A stretch of 64,000 nt of DNA from Zea mays (taxonomy: Eukaryota > Streptophyta > Magnoliopsida > Poales > Poaceae). The DNA lies in assembly GCF_902167145.1 (NCBI RefSeq), contig NC_050097.1:40594095-40658094 (forward strand), in the 5' to 3' direction. Made by a program: the position numbers and the translations under genes. Shown one piece after another: positions 30,195 to 41,673 of this stretch (position 1 is the stretch's first letter; the number at the start of each line of letters is the position of its first letter). The notes beneath the pieces are model-generated. The model saw only the letters and a program-made list of their open reading frames with translations. It did no database searches and was not told the DNA's origin.

Positions 30195-31417
30195 TGAAAG
30201 GGAAATAAGGTTAACCTTTTCCCACAATTAATGTTGGTGGTTGAATGCCCAACACAAATAATGGACTAACTAGTTTGCTCTACAATATATGTTCTACAGG
30301 TGCATACGGGTTCATACAAACCAATAAATATACAACATAGGGTTCAAATACAAAGGAGCAAAGAAACCGAGTGTTCCCTGGTCTAGCGCACCGGACTGTC
30401 CGGTGTGCCACCGGACAATGTCCGGTGCGCCACCAGTCTGTGTCCGGTGCACCAGGGTCGTATAGAAACGAACTGGCCACTCTCGGGTTTCTTCAGGCAC
30501 CCTCCGCTAAAAATCACCGGACTGTCCGGTGTGGCACCTGACTGTCAGGTGCACCAGCGGAGCAACGGCTATCCAGCACAACTGTCGACTACAAAAGCAC
30601 GGTGATCAGATGAACAATGAAGAACAGTGCGTGCAGAGTCAGAACCGCTTGTCAGAGTCGCACCGGACAGTGAATAGTACCTGTCCGGTACGACACCGGA
30701 CTGTCCGGTGCCACTAAAGGACAAAGCCTCCAATGGTCAAATGCTCCAGAACCCTAACGGTTGGCTGACGCACCGGACTGTCCGGTGCGCCCATCGACAG
30801 CAGCCTACCCCAATGGTTGTTTGGTGGTTGAGGGCTATAAATACCCCCAACCACCACCACTCAAACTATCCAAGCATTCGACACATTGCATTCAATACAA
30901 GAGCAATAGACTCCACTCCAAAGACACAATTCAAGTGATCGATCCGCTCAAAGTCCCCAATTCAACTCTAGCGCATTAGGACTTGTGAGAGGATCATTTG
31001 TGTTCCTTTGTTGCTCTTGTTTGCTTGGCTTGGCTTTCTTTTCTTTCTCACTTCTTACTCTCAAGTGCTTTGTAAGCAAGACAAGAGACACCAATTGTGT
31101 GGTGGTCCTTGCGGGGTCTAAGTGACTCGTGAGATTAAGGAAGAAGGCTCACTCGGTCTAAGTGACCGTTTGAGAGAGGGAAAGGGTTGAAAGAGACCCG
31201 GTCTTTGTGACCACCTCAATGGGGACTAGGTTCTTTAGAACCGAACCTCGGTAAAACAAATCACTGTGTTCATCCGCTTTATTTCTTGGTTGATTTGTTT
31301 ATCCCCTCTCTCTTGGACTTAAATTTAATTCTAACGCTAACCCCGGCTTGTAGTGTGTGCTTAAATTTATAAATTTCAGGTTTCGCCTATTCACCCCCCC
31401 CCTCTAGGCAACTTTCA
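30195..31417 (+). repeat. 5' LTR of copia B
   Basis: 1223 bp with the same start and end sequences as the copia A LTR. It has CCGGAC palindromes at 30388-30456, 30517-30555, 30661-30712 and 30771-30790, a TATA box at 30836-30843, and a C-run just before the end. Confidence 0.88.
30836..30843 (+). promoter_or_regulatory. TATA box of copia B LTR
   Basis: TATAAATA in GGGCTATAAATACCCCC, matching the copia A LTR promoter at 19140-19147. Confidence 0.65.
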
Positions 31418-31419
31418 AT

Positions 31420-31431
31420 TGGTATCAGAGC
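31420..31431 (+). promoter_or_regulatory. Primer binding site of copia B
   Basis: TGGTATCAGAGC, 2 nt after the LTR end; complementary to initiator tRNA-Met. Confidence 0.88.
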
Positions 31432-31462
31432 CCGGTACTTCATTAGAGTCTAACCACTCAAA

Positions 31463-34107
31463 GTGATGTCGGGAGATCACGCCAAGAGGGAGATCGTGAC
31501 CAGCAACAAACCCGCAAGCTCGGGGAGAACCCTCTCAAGGGAGTCTGGCCACAAGCATAAGGAGGAATCCTCTTCCTCCAACAAAACCCATCGGAGAGGC
31601 GACAAGAAGAAGAAGATGAAGAAGGTGGTCTACTACGAGACCGACTCTTCGTCGCCCTCCACCTCTGGCTCCGACTCGTCATCCACTACTTCTAAGCGCC
31701 ATGAGCGCAAGAAGTATAGTAAGATGCCCCTCCGCTATCCTCGCATTTCTAAGCGCACTCCATTACTTTCTGTTCCCTTAGGCAAACCACCATATTTTGA
31801 TGGTGAGGATTATTCTATGTGGAGTGATAAAATGAGGCATCATCTAACCTCACTCCACAAAAGTATTTGGGATATTATTGAGTATGGAGCGCAGGTACCG
31901 AAGGTAGGGGACAAGGACTATGATTCGGACGAGGCCGACCAAATTCGGCACTTTAACTACCAAGCCACAACTATACTCCTCGCCTCCTTGTTTCGAGAGG
32001 AGTATAATAAGGTGCAAGGGTTAAAGATGGCCAAAGAATTTGGGACGTCCTCAAGACGACACACGAAGGGGACGAGGTGACCAAGATCACCAAAAGAGAG
32101 ACGATCGAGGGGGAGCTCGGTCGATTTGTCCTCAACCAAGGAGAGGAGCCACAAGCCATGTACAACCGGCTCAAGACCTTGGTTAATCAAGTGTGCAACC
32201 TCGAGAGCACCAAGTGGGATGACCATTAAATGCTCAAGGTTATTCTAAGATCCCTTGTTTTTTGCAATCCTACTCAAGTGCAATTAATTCGTGAGGATCC
32301 TAGATACGAATTAATGTCTCCCGAGGAAGTGATAGGAAAGTTTGTGAGCTTTGAACTAATGTTCAAAGGCTCCAAACACATCGTCAACTTAGAGCAAGGC
32401 ACCACCTCCACACCCGAGGTGCAACCCGTCGCATTCAAAGCGACGGAAGAGAAGAAAGAGGAGTCTACACCAAGTAGGCTTCCAATTGACGCCTCCAAGC
32501 TCGACAACGAGGAGATGGTGCTCATCATCAAAAGCTTTCGCCAAATCCTCAAGCAAAGGAGGGGGAAGGACTACAAACCCCGCTCCAAGAGGGTGTGCTA
32601 CAAGTGTGGTAAGCCCGATCATTTTATTGCTAAATGTCCAAATTCTAGTGATAGTGATAGGGGCGACGACAAGAAAGGGAAGAACAAGGAGAAGAAAAGA
32701 TATTACAAGTAGAAGGGCGGCGATGTCCACGTGTGTCGAGAATGGGACTCCGACGAGAGCTCCACCGACTCCTCCTCCGACGAGGGTGCCGCCAACATCG
32801 CCGTCAACAAGGGCCTCCTCTTCCCCAATGTCGGCCACAAGTGCTTCATGGCAAAGGACGGCAAAAAGAAGAAGGTACAATCTAGAACCACCCCCAATGC
32901 AAGTATACTACATCTAGTGATGAGGGTAGTTCTAGTGAAGATGAAGATGATTTGCTCACTCTTTTTGCCAACCTTAACATGCAACAAAAAGGGAAATTAA
33001 ATGAATTGATAGGAGCTATTCATGAGAAGTATGAACCTTTAGATAGCCAAGAGGAATTCCTTATTAAAGAAAACAAGAAGCATGTTAAAGTAAAAAATGC
33101 TTATGCTCAGGAGATAGAAAAATGTGAAAACTTGACTAAAGAGCTTAGCATTTGCCATGACACTATTTCCAACCTTAGAACTGAGAATGCTAGTTTAATC
33201 GCTAAGGCTGAAAAGTTAAATGTTTGTAATAATTCAATTGTCAGTCTTAGAAATGAAAATGCTAGTATAAATGCTAAGATTGATAAATTGAATGATACAA
33301 TTTCTAGCCTTAGAGATGAAAATGCTAGATTAGTTTCTAAGGTTAAGGATTTAAATGTTTGCAATGATTCCATTTCCTGTCTTAGAGATGAAAATGCCAT
33401 GCTAAAATCTAAGATAGATGAATTAAATGTTTGCAAACCCTCTACATCTACCGTTTATAATGTGTCTATTTGCACTAGATGTAGAGATGTTAATGTAGAA
33501 GCTATAAATGATCATGTTGCTATGATTAAATAACAAAATGATCATATAGCTAAATTAGATGCTAAAATTGCCGAGCATGAGATTGAAAATGAAAAAAATT
33601 AAATTTGCTCGTAGCATGCTCTATAATGGGAGACGCCCTGGCATTAAGGATGGCATTGGTTTCCAACAGGGAAGCAATGTCAAGCTTAATGCCTATAAGA
33701 AATTGTCTAATTTTGTTAAGGGCAAGGCACCCATGGTTCAGGATAATGAGGGATACATTTTGTATCCTGATAATTATCCTGAGCACAAAATTAGGAGGAT
33801 TCATGCTAGAAAATCTCATAATGTTTTTCACCATGCATTTATGTATAAGAATGAGGCTTCTAGCTCTAGGCATTCTGCTCATGATAAAATGCCTAAAAAG
33901 AAAACTCCTACTACATCAAATGAGCCTAACCTTTCATTTAAAACTTTTGATGCATCTTATGTTTTAACTAATAAATCAGGCAAAATAGTTGCCAAATATG
34001 TTGGGGGCAAACACAAGGGTTCAAAGACTTGTGTTTGGGTACCCAAGGTGCTTGTTTCTAATGTGAAAGGACCCAAGACCGTTTGGGTACCTAAGAACAA
34101 GGCCTAA
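31463..34107 (+). pseudogene. gag: Copia B gag
   Basis: Starts MMSGDHAKREI, as in copia A. The frame runs to about 32035, where one base is missing at AKE(V)WD, and the core then continues in another frame. A stop (TAA 32227-32229) precedes MLKVILRSLVF. The CCHC knuckle CYKCGKPDHFIAKC is at about 32595-32640, and TAG follows at 32710. The coiled-coil part 32952-33533 (repeated SLRNENA / SLRDENA blocks) ends in TAA, one change from CAA. The last part 33559-34107 ends KTVWVPKNKA, where copia A has shifted. Gag would form the particle; this copy cannot. Confidence 0.8.
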
Positions 34108-36109
34108 ATTGTTTTGCAGGTTTATGCATCTGGGGTCTCAAGTTGGATCATTGATAGCGGATGCACAAACCATATGATAGGGGAGAAAAGGATGTTCTCC
34201 TCCTACGAGAAAAAACGAAGATCCTCAAAGAGCTATCACATTCGGGGATGGAAATCAAGGTTTGGTCAAAGGACTTGGTAAAATTGCTATATCACCCGAC
34301 CATTCTATTTCCAACGTTTTTCTTGTAGATTCATTAGATTATAATTTGCTTTCTGTATCTCAATTATGTAAAATGGGCTGCATCTGTCTTTTTAGCGATA
34401 TAGGTGTTACTGTCTTTAGAAGGAGTGATGATTCAATAGCATTTAAGGGAGTGTTAGAGGGTCAGCTATACTTAGTTGATTTTAATAGAGCTGAACTTGA
34501 CACTTGCTTAATTGCTAAGACTAATATGGGTTGGCTCTGGCATCGCCGACTAGCCCATGTTGGGATGAAGAATCTTCACAAACTTCTAAAGGGAGAGCAC
34601 ATTTTAGGACTAACAAATGTTCATTTTGAGAAAGACAGGGTTTGTAGCGCATGTCAAGCAGGAAAGCAAGTTGGCGCTCATCATCCACACAAAAACATAA
34701 TGACAATGGAAAGGCCACTGGAGCTACTCCACATGGATTTATTTGGCCTGATCGCTTACATAAGCATCGGCTGGAGTAAGTATTGTCTAGTAATTGTGGA
34801 TGATTATTCTCGCTTCACTTGGGTATTCTTTTTGCAGGAAAAATCACAGACCCAAGAGACCTTAAAAGGATTCTTGAGACGAGCTCAAAATGAGTTTGGC
34901 TTAAGGATAAAAAAGATAAGAAACGACAATGGCACAGAGTTCAAGAACTCAAAAATCGAAGGCTTCCTTGAGGATGAGGGCATCAAGCATGAGTTCTCTT
35001 CTCCCTACACACCTCAATAAAATGGTGTAGAGGAGAGGAAGAATAGAACTCTACTGGACATGGCAAGGACCATGTTTGATGAGTACAAGACACCGGACCG
35101 GTTTTGGGCCAAAGCAATCAACACTGCTTGCTACTCCATCAACCGACTCTACCTTCATCGAATCCTCAAGAAAACATCGTATGAACTCCTCACTGGTAAA
35201 AAGCCCAATGTTTCATATTTTAGAGTCTTTGGAAGCAAATGTTTTATTCTTGTTAAAAGAGGTAGAAAATATATATTTGCTCCTAAGGCTATAGATGGCT
35301 TTTTACTTGGTTATGACTCAAACACAAGGGCATATAGAATCTTCAACAAATCCACTGGATTAGTTGAGGTTTCTTGTGACATTGTGTTTGATGAGACTAA
35401 TGGCTCCCAAGTGGAGCAAGTTGATCTTGATGAATTGGATGATGAAGAGGCTCCATGCGTGGCGCTAAGGAACATGTCCATTGGGGATGTGTGTCCTAAG
35501 GAATCCGAAGAGCCTCCACAAGCACAAGATCAACCGTCATCTTCCATGCAAGCATCTCCACCACCCCAAGATGAGGAACAAGCTCAAGATGAAGAAGAAG
35601 ATCAAGAAGATGAGCCACCTCAAGAAGAGGTCAATGATCAAGGGGGGATGAAGACAATGAAGACAAGGAAGATGATCAAGAAATACAGGGTCAAAGACCG
35701 CCACACCCAAGAGTCCACCAAGCGATTCAAAGAGATCATCCCGTCAACTCCATTCTCGGTGATATTCATAAGGGGGTAACTACTCGATCTCGAGTCGCAC
35801 ATTTTTGTGAACATTACTCTTTTGTGTCCTCTATTGAGCCATACAGGGTTGAGGATGCACTAAGAGACCTGAATTGGGTGTTGGCAATGCAATAGGAGCT
35901 CAACAACTTCACGAGGAATGAGGTATGTCATTTAGTTCCACGTCCTAATCAAAATGTTGTAGGTACCAAATGGGTATTCCGCAACAAGCAAGATGAGCAT
36001 GGTGTGGTGACAAGGAATAAAGCCCGACTTGTGGCCAAAGGGTATTCACAAGTCGAAGGTTTGGATTTCGATGAAACTTATGCACCCGTAGCTAGGCTTG
36101 AGTCAATTC
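34108..36109 (+). pseudogene. pol: Copia B pol: protease, integrase, spacer and N-terminal RT
   Basis: Protease motif SWIIDSGCTNHM is intact (about 34142-34177). One extra A in the run at 34209-34214 shifts the frame. Integrase resumes at 34262: HHCC region HRRLAHVGMKNLH ... CSAC, core Asp in LLHMDLFGL, Asp in IRNDNGTEF and Glu in EDEGIKHEF. A CAA to TAA stop sits at 35018. The post-integrase region 35060-35779 includes RVFGSKCFILVKRGRK and an acidic Gln/Glu-rich spacer. RT starts about 35880 ([46 protein letters not shown]) and is cut after ARLESI by CACTA-C. Confidence 0.82.
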
Positions 36110-36470
36110 CACTACAAAAAACCCTATAGCAACGTATTTATGCGTTGCTAGAAGTCCAAATAAGTGTTGCTAAGACTTATACCAATGCATAATTATGTTT
36201 TGCCTATGTCGCCGTTGCTAGGTACTACTGCAACGTTTACATATACGTTGGTAAGCCATAACTATAAGCGTTGCTACGCTGCAACAGATATTTATTCCCT
36301 ACTCCAACGGTTACATGCGTTTGTACTGGCAATGACGAGTAGGTTAAGGCAACATTTTGATTGGATTTATGGTAACACATATATGTGTTGCAAGGTGGTT
36401 GAAGCATATAGCAATGGTAACATTTGTAATGGATTTGTGGCAGCACATACATGTGTTGCAAAGAATTAAT
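36110..36470. repeat. CACTA-C terminus and subterminal repeats
   Basis: TIR CACTACAAAAAACCC, then repeated GCAACGTA / GCGTTGCTA / TGTTGCAA motifs in both orientations at 10-40-bp spacing, typical binding sites for CACTA-encoded proteins. Confidence 0.78.
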
Positions 36471-37758
36471 TGTTTATTAATAAAAATGATTATACAACAA
36501 CATTTGCTAATAGTAAACGAGAAATAATTTTGCATAATCATAGGCATAAACATGACAATAATGGTCAAAGAATTTTGCATTTAAATAAAATAATAGTCAC
36601 GATTCAGAGTAGCACAACTTAAAATAATCACCGCTTGATGCGTGTTCAAGTATTTTTGGGACAAAGATATAAACAACATATGACTCATATCCTAAACAAA
36701 TCTGAAATTCATCATAGTGAAATAAGCAAAACTATTTAAATGGAGGTAGTGATCCACGCGATCCGGTTTGAAATAAGTAGTCTTCGGATTCTGTAGAAAT
36801 CTTGCAGCTTTGAAAATGAAAAGAAAATAGTAGAAGTTAGTGATCAACAACATTAATGTTTCATGATGTTCTATATTGTACTCATGCATAAATTTAAATG
36901 GAGGTAGCCAATTCTATAGAAGAATCAAGTTAACAACAATAGCATTGTTGTTGGAAATCCCTGCGAGATCAATTGCCCCTGACGAAACAACCTAAGAACT
37001 AGATGTGCTACTGAATGTGTATAGACTAGAACAATACCGTACTCAACTCCAAACCACACTCTCTCCCCAAAACCGATCTACACTGAATTGCATGTCTTGG
37101 TGCATCCAGACAACCAACCAAATTACAACACTGATCTGCACCGATCTGCACTGATGTTGAAGTACCATTACACATTGGACAAGCCTATTTAACATGTTGC
37201 TCCAAGCCAAACCAGAGTTGTGCCTCTTCTCTAACCATCCCCACCCAAACTACATCAACCTAGATACAAAAACCGATCCACGCCATCCGGTTTGACCCAA
37301 ACCATTCCCAACTTCAACTCTATTAGGTCCTTGATTTAATTATGTGTCACTATGATAATTAAATATTTTCATGAAGAAGTTTCAGTAGCTTGAAATGAAA
37401 TATAGCTCATACGCAACATTGAACTGAAATTGATGAACAATAAGACAACATTTCAGAAAAACAATTGTGGTGGACTCATGTTGATGATGCAAAAAATAAT
37501 TGAGCACCATGTGTGCTACTATCATATATAGGAACATGATAAACTTCTTAGGGGTCCAAGAGTCGAAAACAATAAACCACAATGAGGGGATTATAGTGAA
37601 CTTACATCATGATATCATCCTGAACTGAGTTGAAGCGTCGTGATGTTGAAATGATCATATATAAGTTTTTGTTGTCTTCAATCTGCACGGATAATCATAA
37701 TACTAAAATTGATAGTAGTAGTTTGGAGTAGTAATGACTAGTTAAGTAAGAGGGTAGT
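36471..37758. other. Non-coding interior of CACTA-C
   Basis: A/T-rich, no convincing exon. 37030-37320 has short phrases that recur (CCGATCTACACTG / CCGATCTGCACTG, CACGCCATCCGGTTTGA / CACGCGATCCGGTTTGA). It is likely 3' UTR or intron of the element gene. Confidence 0.4.
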
Positions 37759-40700
37759 TCATACACAACACGAAGGCCATGCTATAAGATTGTTGCCGAC
37801 ATCACCAATAACCTCCATGTTGTCGTATGGTCGAATCAAAGGCTCAATAGGCAGTACTACAAGTCTAACACGCACCATCCAAAATTCTCTGCCTAACTTA
37901 ACACCTCCAACTTTATGATTTGGGTCTCGACCAAGTACTGTGCCTAAGGCAACAGTCTTGGTTGGACATCTCCAGCTTTTTAAGAACACTTGTGCTCCAG
38001 TCTAGTCAACATGCTCAAGTGTATCAATAAATACTTATGTAATGTGGGCACAATAATGGAAAGAAAATTTGATTACCAATATTGACTCATCTATTGGTCG
38101 ATCAACTGGAGTACCCTGATTTATGGACAAAAATATCGAATTAGTAAAGTGGATTTAAGAATATGAATGTACAAAATATTTGGGTGGATTAATACATGGG
38201 ACGTATGTGGTTCATTTTTTGAGGCACCTTTTGTTTCATGCACCATAACATATAACTAATGCATATTAGTAAATAGTAATGAAAACAATTCGATATACTT
38301 AACAAGAAAGTTGATTTTCATTGTCACCTTTGATGTGGTAGCACACTTGGTTTTATCGAAGGTAGTTGTAGATTGCTCTTTCAGTTTTACCTGTCATTAC
38401 ATCGCAATGAGTATTCAATATTTTAATATTTTTGGATGATAACGAAAGAGTTAATTTTGCACATGTTATTAACTTCAATTTAGTTATGCAACACCCTAGT
38501 CTACCGCCAATTAAAATGCATCTCCATTCAAGAATGATTGGTATGTGAGATACCACTATTTACTAATGAACAATGAATACAATACATGGTTCGTGTGTTA
38601 GAAGTACCTGTTGCTTAGATGCTTCTTCGTTTAAGGAATTAGAAGTTGCTTCCTTGGTCATACTCTGTATGTCCGAGACATCAATGTAAAGATAAACAAT
38701 TATGATTATGTATGTTGAATAAATTTATTGTATTATCACCTTCGATGAATTAGCAGACTTAGTATTATCGAAGGTAATGTCTCTTTCCAACTCAAATTGC
38801 CTTGCCTGTGAATGTATTAAATTGAAAAACGAATTTAATAAAACATCACTTTGTAGGGTGTATATATTCCATGTATTGAAATTTTGATGTAGCAGACCTT
38901 ATGGGTAGTAGCTAGTCTATTAGTTCGTTGTAATTTGCCTTGTCTAGCATCCACCACCTTAATATTCTTTAATTCAACACTTATTATCAATGTTTGCATT
39001 ATACCATGAAATCTGGAAAGATGAGGTATGAGGTAGCAAAGAACCTTATGGGTAGTATAAGTATTTCTGGATGTTGGTTGCAAATCCTTGTACTCCTTTG
39101 CTTCTTGCTCTCTCTTTATGAAGTACATATTAGTAGTTTAGCAAAAAGTATATAGGGGGTATTGAGTAGCGCTACTTTTTGCTGGGGCTATAGCTGTGGC
39201 TACTGTTGTACAATGTATAATAGCTATGTTGTGCTATAGAAAAAGCCACAGCACAGCCACAACAATCTGAAGCGAACAAGGCCATAGTATGTGATTCGAT
39301 GTAATGCAATCGTACCTGAGAGTAAGTTTTTTCATTATCCATCCTGAATTCTTGATTTTGTGGCTCAACATATACACGCTGATGGAAAAATAACTAAAAG
39401 CTGCAGTAGTAGGTACTAAAATGTACGAAAGTGCGGAATGTGTAAATTCCATACAGATGCCTACTTTACGTTTTGAAGACATTTGAAATTGATTCGCTAG
39501 AGGATCTTCCAAACATCCCTATCATAACAAACAAAGAACCAAATGGATTAGATGTTACACATATACCTGTTGTATGAACTGATTGTGAAATGGAGTTCTA
39601 TAATTTTACATGTACACTTTGATGTTGTTCGAAGAGTACACTCTTTTGTTGCAACTCTTGTATAGTAGCATCTTTCTTCTGTACATGGTTTACGAGTTTT
39701 TCCATCTGAAGTTTCAAAGAGAGGACATCTTCACTCGTTGTTGGGTCCAAAGATGTTACATGTAGCTGATTAAGACGCCTTGATGTTGTCCCATCTAACA
39801 CTTTGTTCGGATTTGGAACAAGGCCAAGGCCATGCACATGACTAGGCTTATCTTCTCCTAATATCTTATTTAGTGGATCTCCCTTCCATGCAATCTTTCC
39901 TTGGCTAGTGTCTGCAAATTCTGGATGCTTTGCTAGTAGTTCCTTCAAATCACTCTTTTAAAAGGATTAAATTATTCAGCATGTCACAAGTACATAAAAT
40001 TTTTGAACCAATAAAGATTTGAAGAAAATTGTACCACATGTGGATTTGTGTTCTTGGTAGTGTTTGCTTTGTGTGTATGGATATATAAAATAGCCCTGTG
40101 AGGGTATTTCTTCTCAGGATCTTTTTCCCTCTATTGTACAAGTAAGGTAATAAAGATTAGTGAGGGAAGTATGGTCGTAGAAAGCATGTTCTTCACAAGT
40201 GTAGTTGGAACAGAAGTACCAAATCCTCTCTAGTCCAAGCGAAACTCTTTGTGCCAGCTCTATGGATAGTCTTTTTTCCCACAGTTATTTGTATTCACCA
40301 CGCTTATATCCTAACATAAAATGATTACATAGATAATGTAAAAACAACTGACAAGATGCACAAGATAAATGATTAATGTTAAGGTAGCCATTAACCTTTG
40401 CTTTTGTGGTAACCCAATGATTAACAAGTGCAATCCACTGATCCGCAATTACCCCATGTGGAACGTTGTTGTAATTAGCCTCCAAACCCTTATGTGCATC
40501 ATAATATATGGATTTTAAGTTAGATTTATGTTGCCTCCATCTCTCTCCAATGGTTTTTAGTACCCATTTTTCCATACGAGCAGGATAAAGGAATCTCCTC
40601 TGCATGCAAAAATAATGGAACAAATGGTTACAAATGGATGATTACGACTATTCTAAAAATTATGTTATCTTATTTCAGTACCTTCGACTTCAACCTCAAA

Positions 40701-40908
40701 GTCTGCATCCATATCAGTTGGGTTCTTTGAATTAGGCTCCATTTCAGAAACCTCACCACTTTGATGTCCACCTACGGCAAAAGATTCTTCTTCCATCTCG
40801 CTATCTGATTCATGTGCAAGAGTTTTCTGTGAATTTTTTCCCTACATGGTCTTCTGATAGATACTCCTCATTGCTTTCAATGGTCTGCTTCCTCCTTCCC
40901 CTTGGCAT
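37759..40908 (-). pseudogene. CACTA-C Ptta/En/Spm-type protein
   Basis: Exons are seen on the minus strand. 40908 to about 40683 starts MPRGRRKQTIESNEE and is acidic, with one frameshift near 40830. 40599-40396 has AG and GT at its edges and encodes WVLKTIGERWRQHKSNLKSI and VIADQWIALVNHWV, the Transposase_24 (PF03004) core. About 40320-40210 has RAGTKSFAWTRED after a damaged start. About 40136-40035 encodes DPEKKYPHRAILYIHTHK. 39960-39598 encodes HPEFADTSQGKIAWKGDPL, then a short coiled coil. 37989-37759 encodes SWRCPTKTVALGTVLGRDP and EPLIRPYDNMEVIGDV, the conserved C-terminal block of these proteins. At least two frame breaks make it a pseudogene. The true TnpD-type catalytic gene is not visible. 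Confidence 0.7.
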
Positions 40909-41673
40909 CTCCACTACACAATGACATAAATTTCATTTATAAATTGGCATATGAGTTAAATTGTTTGGGTCATCGTTAGCATATGAGTTGCAGCGTCAAA
41001 TTTAAAGGATACAAACATGCATACTTATGGACTAGAGGATGGTGTTTTTTCAGTCTCATGACTCTCAAATTATCATAGAGTTCTTGTGCTAGTGCATTAT
41101 TTATGGACCAGCATATCGACTACCGACAAATACTGATATAGCTCAGCTGTCGAGTATCTAGTATGCATTGGATTTTTCTAACAATTTATAACATATTCTA
41201 GAAGATAGTATGTACTAGAATCCTAAAACATATGGCCCTAAGTGGTCAGATGAAATTACCGGAAATCATATGAACCTAACAAAATGCTAGATCCCTGAAG
41301 CAAGGCGACCTCAACATATTTCGTGAATTCCAGAATTAATTCTCCTTGGCATCTCAACTACACAATCCCTGTTTCTGATCTGGTGTCGCCGATCCTATGT
41401 TCGAACGACCATGCAATCCAAAAAATTGAGTCCAGTAAAGACATAACTAGAAGCAAGCACGACCTACCCATTACTGCTGTAGTACCTAGCACGCGAAATC
41501 AACCAGATTCATGATCTCAGGAGCAACAGGAGGGGGTTGGGCTGTCATCGTACCTATCGTCACTTGCGGAGGTGGGCTTGCCGGCGCCTTGACCGTCCGC
41601 CTAATGGCCCTAACTCTTGCTGACCCCCCGTCCTGCAGGTCCGCCGCACCCACCTCCAATCAACCTCACATGC
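40909..41673 (-). other. CACTA-C gene leader region, left of the nested element
   Basis: No coding seen. A GC-richer stretch 41520-41673 reads on the minus strand into GTGACGATAG|GTACGATG, a plausible donor. This suggests a leader exon that continues at 53646 on the far side of the nested element. Confidence 0.4.

Larger units (their letters stand above)
30195..36109 (+). mobile_element. Copia LTR retrotransposon B (Opie/Ji type), cut by CACTA-C
   Basis: The 5' LTR 30195-31417 (TGAAAGGGAAAT ... CTTTCA) is followed by a tRNA-Met primer site, gag, protease, integrase and the first ~90 codons of RT. The coding region stops at the CACTA-C terminus (36110). The remainder of pol and the 3' LTR should resume beyond CACTA-C, outside the window. 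The preceding 5 bp, TACCA (30190-30194), should be the target duplication but its partner is not visible. Many stops and frameshifts make it a dead copy. Confidence 0.88.
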
